Made by a program: the position numbers and the translations under genes. From Bacteroidales bacterium (lineage in GTDB: Bacteria; Bacteroidota; Bacteroidia; Bacteroidales; Muribaculaceae), in NCBI GenBank assembly GCA_030524805.1, contig JAUNFY010000001.1:62001-126000 (forward strand): a stretch of DNA of 64,000 nt, in the 5' to 3' direction. The notes below the pieces were generated by a model. The model was not told where the DNA came from, ran no database searches, and saw nothing but the letters and a program-made list of their open reading frames with translations. Shown piece by piece: positions 44,448-53,788 of the stretch (position 1 is the first letter of the stretch; every line of letters starts with the position of its first letter).

Positions 44448-47400
44448 ATGATATTCTCTAAACACAACTCTATATTTGCTATGCTGGCGGCGCTCTGTCT
44501 CTCTTCTGCGACAGAGGCTGCCGGCCTGCATTATACTCCTTCGGGAAATTCCGTGACTTCCGTCAACGGAACAGTCAAGTTTAATCGTGGTCTATATGGA
44601 GCACATACCGGTTTCCGCGTGGATTGCTCCGACTTTCCCGAATTCGGCATCTACATGCCCAATATGGGTGGCAACATAAAGTTCTGTCTCCCGGCCGGCG
44701 ATTGCCAGGCTATTTATACCCCCGGCCGCATGGACTATATACAGGGTGGAATAAAACTCCAGGTTCAGGTCGGTCGCTCCAAAGATATGATTATCTGGAG
44801 ATTTGAAAACGTATCAGATGAAAAGAAAGAAATAAAATTCCGTTACGGAGGAGCCTCAGGCAAAAGGTTCTCGCGTGAAGGAGACCTCGGGGTCGACAAG
44901 CCCGACTGCTTTGACTTCAAGACGGAAAACTGCGTGGGAAATGTCTTCACCCGCGCGAAAGACCGGACCTTTATCGAGTTCGGTACCAAAACTCATTATC
45001 TGGCGACTCTTGTCACTGGAAATGCAGACATCAAAATTACGAAAACACCATCTCTCGAAGGCATACTCACTCTTAAGCCTTCAGAGACAAGATATATTGC
45101 TTTTTTCCCTGAAAAAACCGACTGCGCATATAAGCAGCTCGCCTCTCTCTTCAATCAAGCGGAGCAAGACCGCGAACGACTTGCTTCGTCGGTAGTTTTC
45201 GACGCTCCCGAGTCGTGGCTTAAACCGGTGGGTGGTGCTCTTGCCATTGCTGCGGATGCCATCTGGAGCGGAGAGGCATGGCTCCATGGCTCCATTGGCT
45301 GGCGCACTCCCCATCTGGGTTGGAGAGGTGCATACACAGGCGATGCTATCGGGCGTCACGACAGAGCAAGGACGCATTTCTATAATTACGCAGGAAATCA
45401 GATCGACTCTATCCCTCAGGTTTATCAGCATCCGCAGCAGGACTCTGCATTGAATCTTGCGCGTGCACGCAAGGAATGGGGAACTCCTATGTATAGCAAT
45501 GGCTATATATGCCGTCGTCCCGGACATAAGAACGAAATGTCGCACTACGACATGAATCTGGTTTATGCTGACGCGATGCTCCGTCATTTCCGCCATACGG
45601 GCGACACAGATGAGATGCGTCGGCTCTTCAATACTCTCAAAAGTCATCTTGATTGGGAAAGGCGTAATTTTGATCCGGACGGCGACGGACTATATGATGC
45701 CTATTGCTGCATCTGGGCGAGCGATGCCCTTTACTATAATGGCGGAAAGGTGACTCATTCCTCGGCCTACAATGCTTTCGCCAACAAGCTGATGGCTCAG
45801 GTGGCCCGCAGATTAGGTGAGGATGCTGCCCCCTATGAAAAGGAAGCCGGGAAGATCATAAACGCGATAGATTCAGCGCTCTGGATTGACAATAAGGGAC
45901 ATTGGGCTGAATATCAGGATGCTATGGGACTGAAGCGTCTGCATGAGGCACCTGCGTTGTGGACCATCTATCATGCAATTGATTCCGAGATCACAGATCC
46001 GCTCAAAGCGTATGCCGCGACTGTATATGTTGATAATCATATTCCGCATATTCCTGTCTGTGACGTTGATGGCAAAACGCTTCACACGCTTTCCACCACT
46101 AATTGGAAACCTTATTCATGGAGCATCAACAATGTGGCGATAGCAGAAGTGATGCACACCGCACTCGCTTATTGGCAGGCCGGACGTCCGGATGATGCCT
46201 ATATGCTCATGAAGGCTGTTGCCTACGATAATATGCTCGGCGGAGCCTCTCCCTTGAATTTCGGGCAGATAAGCCGCTTTGATGCAGCCCGCGGAGAGTG
46301 CTATCGTGATTTTGCCGATCCTATCGGCGTATGGAGCCGTGCGCTGACTGAAGGTCTTTATGGCATCCGTCCTGATTTGTTATCTGAGAATCCTCATGTC
46401 GATCTTATTCCCGGGTTCCCGTCAGATTGGAATGAAGCGTCTGTAGCCCTTCCCGATTTTTCGTATTCTTACCGAAAAGATGGAAGAACGGCAAGATACA
46501 CTATCACCAACCACTATACGGGAACTCCCATGGTAGCGCTCACGATCAACGGCAGGGGTGTGAAGAATGTAACTGTAGATGGGAAGCCTGCGGAGTGGCA
46601 CCTTGTTGAAAATTCCGTGAATTTCCCGCGTATAGTGATTGCTGTTGATTTCCATGCCGGCGATTCAGCTGATGTGGTGGTTGAATACGGCGATGTCGCC
46701 GATGGCCGTACTACCGGCAAAAGCGTTTCGTCAGGACCGGTCCTGTTTACCGAAATGACGGATGATGTAATGACCTGGTATGAGCCGCAAGTGCGAGTTG
46801 CATCCGAACCGGTTTCGAGTTTCACTGAATTTGCAGAAGTAATGCCCGACAAGTGCCGGCCGGTAGATCTCAGCGACATATTCAATGCAAATGTCTCAGA
46901 TATTTTCCGCAACGAATATCTCAGCCCGAGACCTCTGACCACTACTTTGCAGATTCCGAAACAAGGTATCGGCGAATGGTGTCATCCTGAGATGACAGCC
47001 GAGATCAATGACTCAGGTCTGCGCAAGCTCGTGGCTGCAAATAGCGGTGTATTCATTGCAGATAGCGGCGTGCCGTTCAAAATGAATCCGGAAGGATACA
47101 ATATCGCTTACACTTCATTGTGGGATAACTACCCCGATTCTGTAAGCATTACACTCGGCGGGAACGCAAAGCATCTTTATCTGGTTATGGCCGGAAGCAC
47201 AAACCACATGCAGTGGGGACTCCCCAACGGGGTCGTGGAGATTCATTACACTGATGGCTCCGTTCAGAATTTCTATCTTGAGAACCCCACCACCTGGGCT
47301 CCCATAGAGCAGGATTTCTTTACCGACGACCATGCCTTCGCTCAACCTGACGGCGCCCCTCTCCCATTGCGCTTCAGTCTTGAAGATGGCATGCAAAGCC

Positions 47401-47576
47401 GCACGTTGGGCGATGCTAAAGGAATAAGCGGTGTCGAACCCAGAAGAATTTCGGGAGGCGCCGGCGTATTGCTCGACATTCCGCTTGATTCGTCAAAGAC
47501 TCTCCAAAAAATGACGGTTAAGACTCTTTCCAACGATGTCGTGATCGGACTGATGTCAGCCACCCTTCAGAAATAA
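44448..47576 (+). CDS. DUF4450 family exported protein, putative glycosidase
   Basis: This 1042-residue protein has a signal peptide (ending ATEAA). Residues to about 240 form a beta-sandwich (NRGLYGAHTGFRVDCSDFPE), followed by an alpha-barrel with GWRTPHLGWRGAYTGDAIG, HDRARTHFYNYAG, NLVYADAMLRHF and DGDGLYDAYCCIWASDALYY, which is the DUF4450 pattern of Bacteroidetes pectin loci. C-terminal beta domains include NHYTGTPMVALTINGRGVKN and a carbohydrate-binding-like module with YLVMAGSTNHMQWG. Catalytic activity has not been shown for the family to my knowledge. It lies 28 bases after the six-hairpin lipoprotein gene and 56 before GH106. Confidence 0.75.
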   Translation: MIFSKHNSIFAMLAALCLSSATEAAGLHYTPSGNSVTSVNGTVKFNRGLYGAHTGFRVDCSDFPEFGIYMPNMGGNIKFCLPAGDCQAIYTPGRMDYIQGGIKLQVQVGRSKDMIIWRFENVSDEKKEIKFRYGGASGKRFSREGDLGVDKPDCFDFKTENCVGNVFTRAKDRTFIEFGTKTHYLATLVTGNADIKITKTPSLEGILTLKPSETRYIAFFPEKTDCAYKQLASLFNQAEQDRERLASSVVFDAPESWLKPVGGALAIAADAIWSGEAWLHGSIGWRTPHLGWRGAYTGDAIGRHDRARTHFYNYAGNQIDSIPQVYQHPQQDSALNLARARKEWGTPMYSNGYICRRPGHKNEMSHYDMNLVYADAMLRHFRHTGDTDEMRRLFNTLKSHLDWERRNFDPDGDGLYDAYCCIWASDALYYNGGKVTHSSAYNAFANKLMAQVARRLGEDAAPYEKEAGKIINAIDSALWIDNKGHWAEYQDAMGLKRLHEAPALWTIYHAIDSEITDPLKAYAATVYVDNHIPHIPVCDVDGKTLHTLSTTNWKPYSWSINNVAIAEVMHTALAYWQAGRPDDAYMLMKAVAYDNMLGGASPLNFGQISRFDAARGECYRDFADPIGVWSRALTEGLYGIRPDLLSENPHVDLIPGFPSDWNEASVALPDFSYSYRKDGRTARYTITNHYTGTPMVALTINGRGVKNVTVDGKPAEWHLVENSVNFPRIVIAVDFHAGDSADVVVEYGDVADGRTTGKSVSSGPVLFTEMTDDVMTWYEPQVRVASEPVSSFTEFAEVMPDKCRPVDLSDIFNANVSDIFRNEYLSPRPLTTTLQIPKQGIGEWCHPEMTAEINDSGLRKLVAANSGVFIADSGVPFKMNPEGYNIAYTSLWDNYPDSVSITLGGNAKHLYLVMAGSTNHMQWGLPNGVVEIHYTDGSVQNFYLENPTTWAPIEQDFFTDDHAFAQPDGAPLPLRFSLEDGMQSRTLGDAKGISGVEPRRISGGAGVLLDIPLDSSKTLQKMTVKTLSNDVVIGLMSATLQK

Positions 47577-47632
47577 CGAAACTATAAATATCTTCCATAA
47601 CGTCATCATAGATGGCGCAAACAACCAATGTT

Positions 47633-50377
47633 ATGAAACAAAATTTAAAAAGATTTGGTCATATCGGTCTGTTCGGCTGCATGTCGCTGCTGGTAGCCGC
47701 TCAGCCGTCGCCCGTAGACTGGTATGACATCACTACCGTCAACAAGCCGTTTGTGAGATGGTGGTGGCACGGAAGCGCAGTTGATCGCGAAGGATTGAAC
47801 TTCAATCTTGAGGAATTTGCGGCAAAGGGCCTTGGCGGTGTTGAGATCACTCCTATCTATGGAGTGAAGGGCAACGAAGGCAACGACATAGCGTATCTAT
47901 CGGACAAATGGATGGATATGTTGCGGTATGTGACCGAAGAAAACCGTCGTCTCGGCATGCAGACCGAGATGAACAATGGAACCGGCTGGCCTTTCGGTGG
48001 CCCGGAGGTCACTGAGAATGAGAGTGCGCAGAAACTGATTATCCGCAGTTGGGATGTCGCCAACGGTAAGAAGATAAGCGGAAAAATCGAGCCGGAAGAT
48101 GAAAAGCAACGTAAGGTGGCCAAAGTGGAGAAAGTGATGGCAGTCAACGGCAACGAAAGAATCGATATCACTTCGAAACTTGCCAAGGATGGCACACTCG
48201 GATGGAAAGCGCCAAAGAAGGGAGATTGGAAAGTGTATGCTCTCTTCGCAGGGCGTACGTTCCAGAAGGTGAAACGTGCCGCTCCCGGAGGCGAAGGCTA
48301 TGTGGTTAATCACTACGACAGCGTGTCGGTGAAGAAATATCTCGACCGTTTCGACCGTGCTTTCAAAGGGCGTGAGGATATATTCCCGAAAGTGATGTTT
48401 AATGACTCATACGAGGTTTACGGTTCAGACTGGACAGAGGGTCTTTTTGAGGAATTTGCAAAGGATCATGGCTATCGGCTCGAACAGTATCTTCCTGAAT
48501 TTGCCGACACCAAGAATCAAACCGAACTCCGCGGCAGGATTGTGCGCGACTATCGTCAGACACTTGCCCGTGTGCTTCGTGAGAATTTCACTGATATATG
48601 GACACGTTGGGCTCATTCCCATGGTGCTGAGATCCGCAACCAGAGTCATGGCAGTCCGGCCAATATCATAGACCTTTATGCCATCGTAGACATACCGGAA
48701 TGTGAGTCGTTCGGCCGTTCTGACCTGAAGATTCCCGGGCTCCACCCTACCGGACCATCCAAGGCGAGTGATGCAGATCCGGCGGTGCTTAAATTCGCAT
48801 CCTCGGCAGCCCACATAGCAGGGAAACCACTCGTGTCGGCTGAAACTCTTACTTGGCTTACACAGCATTTCCACACATCTCTGTCGGTGGCAAAACCGGA
48901 AATCGACCAGATGCTCGCAGCCGGTGTGAACCATATATTCTTTCATGGCGCTACATACTCTCCCAAAGGTGTGGAATTCCCCGGATGGCTTTTTTATGCC
49001 TCAGTCAATATGTCGCCTACCAATTCCATCTGGAAAGATGCCGACGGCCTGTTCAACTACATCGCGAGATGTCAGGCTTTCCTTACAGCAGGCAAACCGG
49101 ATTCCGACGTTTTGCTTTATTTCCCGATAGATGATATATGGCAGCGTCAGGATGGCATATACATGATGTTTGCGATCCACAGCATGGACAAGACAATGCC
49201 TGAGATTAAGAAATGGGTGAATCAGCTTGTTGATGCAGGCCTTGACCCTGATTATCTTTCCGATGCTCTCATCTCAGAACTCAAAGTCGCACCCGACGGC
49301 AGCATAATTTCCAATGGTGGCAATGCCTATAAGTCGATCATTGTGCCTCCCGTAAAGTTTATGCCGGAAACCACACTCGCGGCTCTCAAGCAGCTCAAGG
49401 AAGAGGGTGGTAATGTGATTTTCGTAGAGTCGCTTCCAGAAGATGTCCCCGGTCTTGGCAATCTTGATTCACGCAGGGCTCTGTTGGAATCAATGAAGCG
49501 CGATATGGTGTCGCCCGCCAAAGATATGGAGGAGGCCATTCGCATGACAGGAGCAACTCCCGAACCTTTGAGAGGAAATGGCATTTCGCTCCTTCGCAGA
49601 ACTAATGAAGCCGGAGGTCATAATTATTTCCTCGCGCTGCTTAGCGACAGGGAACTTGATGGCTGGCAGACACTGGCTACGCCGGCAAAGAGCGTGATGA
49701 TATTCGACCCTCTGACAGGGCAGAAAGGAAAGGCGCGCACACGTAAAGGCACTAACGGCAAAACTGAAATATATCTTCAGGCCGCTCCGGGGCAATCTCT
49801 CCTGCTTAAGACTTTCCCTACCGATGTTGAGGCTCCGGAATGGGCATATTATAACAAATCGGCTGCTCCTGTCGTTATAGATAAAGGATGGAGCATTCAA
49901 TTCGCAGAAAGCGATCCGGCTATCGATGGAGTGTTCAATACCGATACGCTGACAGCCTGGACAAATCTTCCCTTGGAGGAAGCAAAGATCAACACCGCAA
50001 CCGCACGTTATAAGGTGCAGTTCGATTTGCCCGCAGATGTTGAGGCTGATGAATGGCTGCTTGATCTCGGCGATCTGCGTGAGAGTGCTGTGGTATATGT
50101 CAACGGCAATGAAGCCGGCAAGGTATGGAGCGTGCCTTTCACTATCGAGATAGGAAAATGGCTGAATTCCGGAGAGAATACTTTGGAAATCGACGTGACA
50201 AACCTTCAGGCAAACAGGATTGTCGACTATGACCGCAAGGGAAAGGTGTGGCGTATTTTCAAGGATGCCAACATCGCCAACGTAGACGGATCAAGACTGA
50301 ACGACTATTCGGGATGGGAAATGATACCTGCCGGATTGAATTCAAACGTGACTCTGACACCACTTAAACGTAACTAA
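47633..50377 (+). CDS. GH106 alpha-L-rhamnosidase
   Basis: This 914-residue exported enzyme releases alpha-linked rhamnose from pectic chains. Typical GH106 segments are VNKPFVRWWWHGSAVDREGL, GLGGVEITPIYG, NNGTGWPFGGPEV, SHGSPANIIDLYAIVDIPE and TWLTQHFHTSLSVAKPEIDQM, with NHIFFHGATYSPKG after them. A C-terminal sandwich (DLGDLRESAVVYVNGNEAG) resembles a carbohydrate-binding domain. An ATG at 47612 would add seven residues (MAQTTNV); the Met at 47633 directly starts the signal peptide and is preferred. Next comes a GH105 gene 17 bases downstream. Confidence 0.9.
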   Translation: MKQNLKRFGHIGLFGCMSLLVAAQPSPVDWYDITTVNKPFVRWWWHGSAVDREGLNFNLEEFAAKGLGGVEITPIYGVKGNEGNDIAYLSDKWMDMLRYVTEENRRLGMQTEMNNGTGWPFGGPEVTENESAQKLIIRSWDVANGKKISGKIEPEDEKQRKVAKVEKVMAVNGNERIDITSKLAKDGTLGWKAPKKGDWKVYALFAGRTFQKVKRAAPGGEGYVVNHYDSVSVKKYLDRFDRAFKGREDIFPKVMFNDSYEVYGSDWTEGLFEEFAKDHGYRLEQYLPEFADTKNQTELRGRIVRDYRQTLARVLRENFTDIWTRWAHSHGAEIRNQSHGSPANIIDLYAIVDIPECESFGRSDLKIPGLHPTGPSKASDADPAVLKFASSAAHIAGKPLVSAETLTWLTQHFHTSLSVAKPEIDQMLAAGVNHIFFHGATYSPKGVEFPGWLFYASVNMSPTNSIWKDADGLFNYIARCQAFLTAGKPDSDVLLYFPIDDIWQRQDGIYMMFAIHSMDKTMPEIKKWVNQLVDAGLDPDYLSDALISELKVAPDGSIISNGGNAYKSIIVPPVKFMPETTLAALKQLKEEGGNVIFVESLPEDVPGLGNLDSRRALLESMKRDMVSPAKDMEEAIRMTGATPEPLRGNGISLLRRTNEAGGHNYFLALLSDRELDGWQTLATPAKSVMIFDPLTGQKGKARTRKGTNGKTEIYLQAAPGQSLLLKTFPTDVEAPEWAYYNKSAAPVVIDKGWSIQFAESDPAIDGVFNTDTLTAWTNLPLEEAKINTATARYKVQFDLPADVEADEWLLDLGDLRESAVVYVNGNEAGKVWSVPFTIEIGKWLNSGENTLEIDVTNLQANRIVDYDRKGKVWRIFKDANIANVDGSRLNDYSGWEMIPAGLNSNVTLTPLKRN

Positions 50378-50394
50378 TCTTTAACAACAATAAC

Positions 50395-51528
50395 ATGAAA
50401 AAATTAATTTTAAGCGTCCTGACCCTCCTCTTCGTGGTGCCGGCTTTCGGCGCTCAGGATCAGTTGCCTCCGCGCAAAGAAACCCTCTCAACGCTCATAA
50501 AGGTCAACGATCTTTATATGCGTCGTCATCCCGACCCGTTGGAAAGCATCCCCTACTACTCGCGTAAAAAGGTATATGAGGCTAACATCTGGACCCGTTC
50601 GATCTATTTCGAAGGTCTGATGGCCCTCTACTCCATTTATCCGGCCAACAACTATTGGCAGTATGCCACCGATTGGGCCGAAGGTTTCAAATGGGGTATG
50701 CGCCGCGATGACACCACCACACGCAACGCCGACAATTATGCGTGCTGCCAGACGTATATCGACCTTTATAATCTGACTCCCGAACCTCAGATGCTGACAA
50801 AGACCAAAGCCCTGTGCAATATGCTTGTCAATACTCCGCAGGTTGACGACTGGACCTGGATCGACGCGATTCAGATGGGTATGCCCGTGCTGACGAAACT
50901 CAGCGCCACCACAGGCGACAGGAAATATGCCGAAAAGGCATGGGAGATGTATGAATGGAGCCGCAACACACTTGCCGGTGGTCTCTTCAACGTGAAGGAG
51001 GGTCTCTGGTGGCGTGATGCTGATTTCGTGCCTCCCTACAAGGAGCCCAACGGCAAGAACTGCTATTGGTCGAGAGGTAACGGATGGGTTGTGGCAGCTC
51101 TCGTGCGCGTGCTTGAAGACACTCCCGCAGATGATGCCCATCGTCAGGTCTACATCGATGACTTCAAGGCCATGTGTGAGGCGCTTGTGAAATGTCAGCG
51201 TCAGGATGGTTTCTGGAATGTATCGCTCCATGATGAAAGCAACTATGGAGGAAAAGAACTTTCCGGCACAGCGCTCTTCGTATATGGTATGGCGTGGGGT
51301 GTGCGCAATGGCCTGCTCGACAGCAAAAAGTATATGCCGGTGATTGCAAAGGCATGGAATGCCATGGTGAAAGATGCAGTGCATCCCAATGGTAATCTCG
51401 GTTTTGTGCAGGGCACAGGCAAGGAGCCTAAAGATGGCCAGCCGGTGGCATACGACTCCAAGCCCGACTTTGACGACTACGGCACTGGCTGCTTCCTGCT
51501 CGCCGGCACAGAAGTATACAAGCTCTGA
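50395..51528 (+). CDS. GH105 unsaturated rhamnogalacturonyl hydrolase
   Basis: This 377-residue exported enzyme belongs to the YteR/RhiN group, which hydrates the double bond of unsaturated galacturonyl residues at the non-reducing end of rhamnogalacturonan fragments. The signal peptide ends near AFGAQ. The alpha-barrel contains VDDWTWIDAIQMGMPVL (catalytic Asp157), NVKEGLWWRDADF, NCYWSRGNGWVVAALVRVLE and KELSGTALFVYGMAWGVRNG. It closes the pectin array before a bidirectional terminator. No polysaccharide lyase that would generate the unsaturated ends is in the window. Confidence 0.92.
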   Translation: MKKLILSVLTLLFVVPAFGAQDQLPPRKETLSTLIKVNDLYMRRHPDPLESIPYYSRKKVYEANIWTRSIYFEGLMALYSIYPANNYWQYATDWAEGFKWGMRRDDTTTRNADNYACCQTYIDLYNLTPEPQMLTKTKALCNMLVNTPQVDDWTWIDAIQMGMPVLTKLSATTGDRKYAEKAWEMYEWSRNTLAGGLFNVKEGLWWRDADFVPPYKEPNGKNCYWSRGNGWVVAALVRVLEDTPADDAHRQVYIDDFKAMCEALVKCQRQDGFWNVSLHDESNYGGKELSGTALFVYGMAWGVRNGLLDSKKYMPVIAKAWNAMVKDAVHPNGNLGFVQGTGKEPKDGQPVAYDSKPDFDDYGTGCFLLAGTEVYKL

Positions 51529-51548
51529 TTTACCTCTGACTGAATAAT

Positions 51549-51588
51549 AAAAGCGGCTGCAATCCCGAACCGGATTGCAGCCGCTTTT
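51549..51588. terminator. Bidirectional terminator between the pectin array and the polysaccharide locus
   Basis: A perfect 17-bp stem (51549-51565 with 51572-51588) with a six-base loop has A4 at one side and T4 at the other, so it works on both strands. It lies between convergent genes. Confidence 0.88.
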
Positions 51589-51612
51589 ATTGTTAGGATA
51601 GATGTGAGCGGA

Positions 51613-52593
51613 TCAGAAGAGGAATTTCAGCCTGCTGTAGATTTTCAATAATCCATAATGATTGTGGATTGCGAGCCATGTGAGTAACTTCAATTTAGGC
51701 GTCAGTCCTATTTCTTTGTAGTGGGAGTTGGCTTCGGCAAATGTGGTCCGCCACAATTGGATGTTTGCTTTTGAAGGATTGAAGATGAGGTTCTTCTTCG
51801 CGCTCCATTGTATCCTGTATATATCGGCCTTATCGATATCACCGGTCATAGCATGCTCTTCTATCCTTCTTGTCAAGGATGAGGCGGCATTGATGGCTGA
51901 GATGGCATTAAGTCGGCTGTTGATCCTTGTGATGGATTTAGCGTTTTCGATATAGTAATGGTATGGACATCTGTCGAGTGTCACAATTTTTTCTGCCATC
52001 AACATCAGAAGAGGAGTGACTGAGAAATCTTCCCAATGGTTTATGCCGGGTTCGATACTCACACTTTTGGCAAGAGAAGCGGATATGAGTTTAAGGCACA
52101 GACTCGTGTGAAGCGATTCTGAAGCTATCTGATGAAACATTATCCTTTTGTCTGAATCCGGCAACTGCACCATAGGTGTGCTTCCCGATTCAGATTCCAC
52201 ACGATAGCCACAAACCACAATGTCTGCCCGGTTGCTTACGGCAGACTCATACATCGACTGATACATATCGGCGTCAGCCCTGTCGTCGGCGTCGCAGTGG
52301 ATGATGTATTCGCCCGATGCCGCATCTATCCCTATCTGACGGCTCTGCCCTACCCCGATGTTCGATCGGTTGCGTATCACTTTGACAAACGGAAGTCTCT
52401 CGGGAAAAGCATCGAGCACCTCAAGCATACATTTTATGCTGGTATCCTCACTGCAGTCATCTATAAAAATATATTCAATGTTGTCAAGAGTCTGGCTGAA
52501 CAGACTTCGCGCGCATCGCGCGATATATGGCTCGGCATTATATACCGGAATTATTACACTGACCTTAGGCTTTTTAATCTGTGATTTCATCAA
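51613..52593 (-). CDS. Family 2 glycosyltransferase
   Basis: This 326-residue GT-A enzyme has SVIIPVYNAEPYIARCARSL, EYIFIDDCSEDTS and the metal-binding HCDADDRADADM (DAD motif). Family 2 enzymes transfer a sugar from a nucleotide donor in the cytoplasm to a growing lipid-linked repeat. The acceptor and donor are not predictable from sequence. It is the last gene of the locus in transcription order and its start overlaps the end of the preceding GT4 gene by 20 bases, indicating translational coupling. Confidence 0.9.
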   Translation of the reverse strand: MMKSQIKKPKVSVIIPVYNAEPYIARCARSLFSQTLDNIEYIFIDDCSEDTSIKCMLEVLDAFPERLPFVKVIRNRSNIGVGQSRQIGIDAASGEYIIHCDADDRADADMYQSMYESAVSNRADIVVCGYRVESESGSTPMVQLPDSDKRIMFHQIASESLHTSLCLKLISASLAKSVSIEPGINHWEDFSVTPLLMLMAEKIVTLDRCPYHYYIENAKSITRINSRLNAISAINAASSLTRRIEEHAMTGDIDKADIYRIQWSAKKNLIFNPSKANIQLWRTTFAEANSHYKEIGLTPKLKLLTWLAIHNHYGLLKIYSRLKFLF

Positions 52594-53773
52594 TTAAGTG
52601 ATACCATTTGGCGGCAATTATGTCGCGTTTAAATCTTTTTGAGTTCTCTACCGCACTTGTTGCCATTTTCAGTCTTGATTCTTGATTCAATGCCAAGTCT
52701 GCAAGCTTTTCAGCATAAAGTTTAAGATTGTCGGGAGGTATTACCACTCCGTTTTCTCCATCTGTGATGATGTCGGCAAGTGCCGGATATGTATTGAAGG
52801 CGAAAGGTATCACTCCATATTGCGAAGCCTCTGTCAATGTCATTCCAAATCCTTCATAGTCTGAAGTCATCATGAAGAGAGCGGATCTTGAATAATAACG
52901 GCAAGGATTCTGACGTCCGTGGAAGGATACCCTTTCTATTTTATTTTTTCTCACGATGCTGTTGTAGAGATCCCGGTCCGGACCATCGCCCACAATGTCG
53001 AGGTACCATTCTTCCATTCCGGGCATTTCTGACACAAGCATCCATATTTTCAATGCTTTAGACAATCGTTTCTGACGTTCGTCAAGTCGGGAAACGATAA
53101 GTATACGTTTTTCTTTTGCCTTGATTTCGTCCTGATCGGCAAAATAATCGAAGGTGAGGCCATTGGGAATGACTGAGAATTCCGGTGATTCGGATGGCTG
53201 TGATGTTCCGTAGGCATAATCTTGCCAGACGCTTTTAAAGCTCGATGACAACAATACAAGCCGGTCGGCGCATTTTTCGGCAAGCCGGTAGTTGCACCTG
53301 AATCTTTTTGAAGCGAATTTATAGTATACAGGATAGAACGCTACCTTAAGCAATTCTTTCGATAAGGGATGCTGCAACCATATACGGCATGTTTCCTTGA
53401 AGCTGATAAGAGCTTCCTCACCCGAACCGGGCATGAAGTGAAGTGCGAAAATCTGACGGCATTTGAGGCCGTAGCGTCTGATGGCGCGGTAAAGTGACTG
53501 GCAAAAGTAGAAATCGCCCTGATTGATTATAATCGATATATCGTTAGACCGGATATAGTCGGCTAACGCTTCATCGTATTCTTCAGAATAGTCTACACGC
53601 AATGAATTTTTGAATACTTCTGATTTTTCGCAATCTTCGGCTGGAATAGTGAATATGGAATGGCAGCTTAAGCCATAAATGTCAGCAAGCGACTCCGCTA
53701 TCAGGCTGGTGGTGCGTTCGGTGCCTCCTTTTGTAGGGCTGCACTCACATTCTGTAAAAAAAGCGATATTCAT
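52574..53773 (-). CDS. Family 4-type glycosyltransferase
   Basis: This 399-residue GT-B enzyme begins with IAFFTECECSPTKGGTERTT (the Gly-rich acceptor-side loop) and has the donor-binding region KRILIVSRLDERQKRLSKAL and the E-x7-E motif in YEGFGMTLTEASQYG. It belongs to the retaining GT4-like family used in capsule and exopolysaccharide assembly. The donor is unknown. It is 15 bases downstream of the EpsG-type gene and overlaps the next glycosyltransferase gene by 20 bases. Confidence 0.88.
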   Translation of the reverse strand: MNIAFFTECECSPTKGGTERTTSLIAESLADIYGLSCHSIFTIPAEDCEKSEVFKNSLRVDYSEEYDEALADYIRSNDISIIINQGDFYFCQSLYRAIRRYGLKCRQIFALHFMPGSGEEALISFKETCRIWLQHPLSKELLKVAFYPVYYKFASKRFRCNYRLAEKCADRLVLLSSSFKSVWQDYAYGTSQPSESPEFSVIPNGLTFDYFADQDEIKAKEKRILIVSRLDERQKRLSKALKIWMLVSEMPGMEEWYLDIVGDGPDRDLYNSIVRKNKIERVSFHGRQNPCRYYSRSALFMMTSDYEGFGMTLTEASQYGVIPFAFNTYPALADIITDGENGVVIPPDNLKLYAEKLADLALNQESRLKMATSAVENSKRFKRDIIAAKWYHLIDEITD

Positions 53774-53788
53774 TTGTGAAGAACAAGA

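Noticed and set aside
47612..47632. Upstream start MAQTTNV for the GH106 gene
   Set aside because: The Met at 47633 directly begins a normal signal peptide; the extra seven residues would spoil it.
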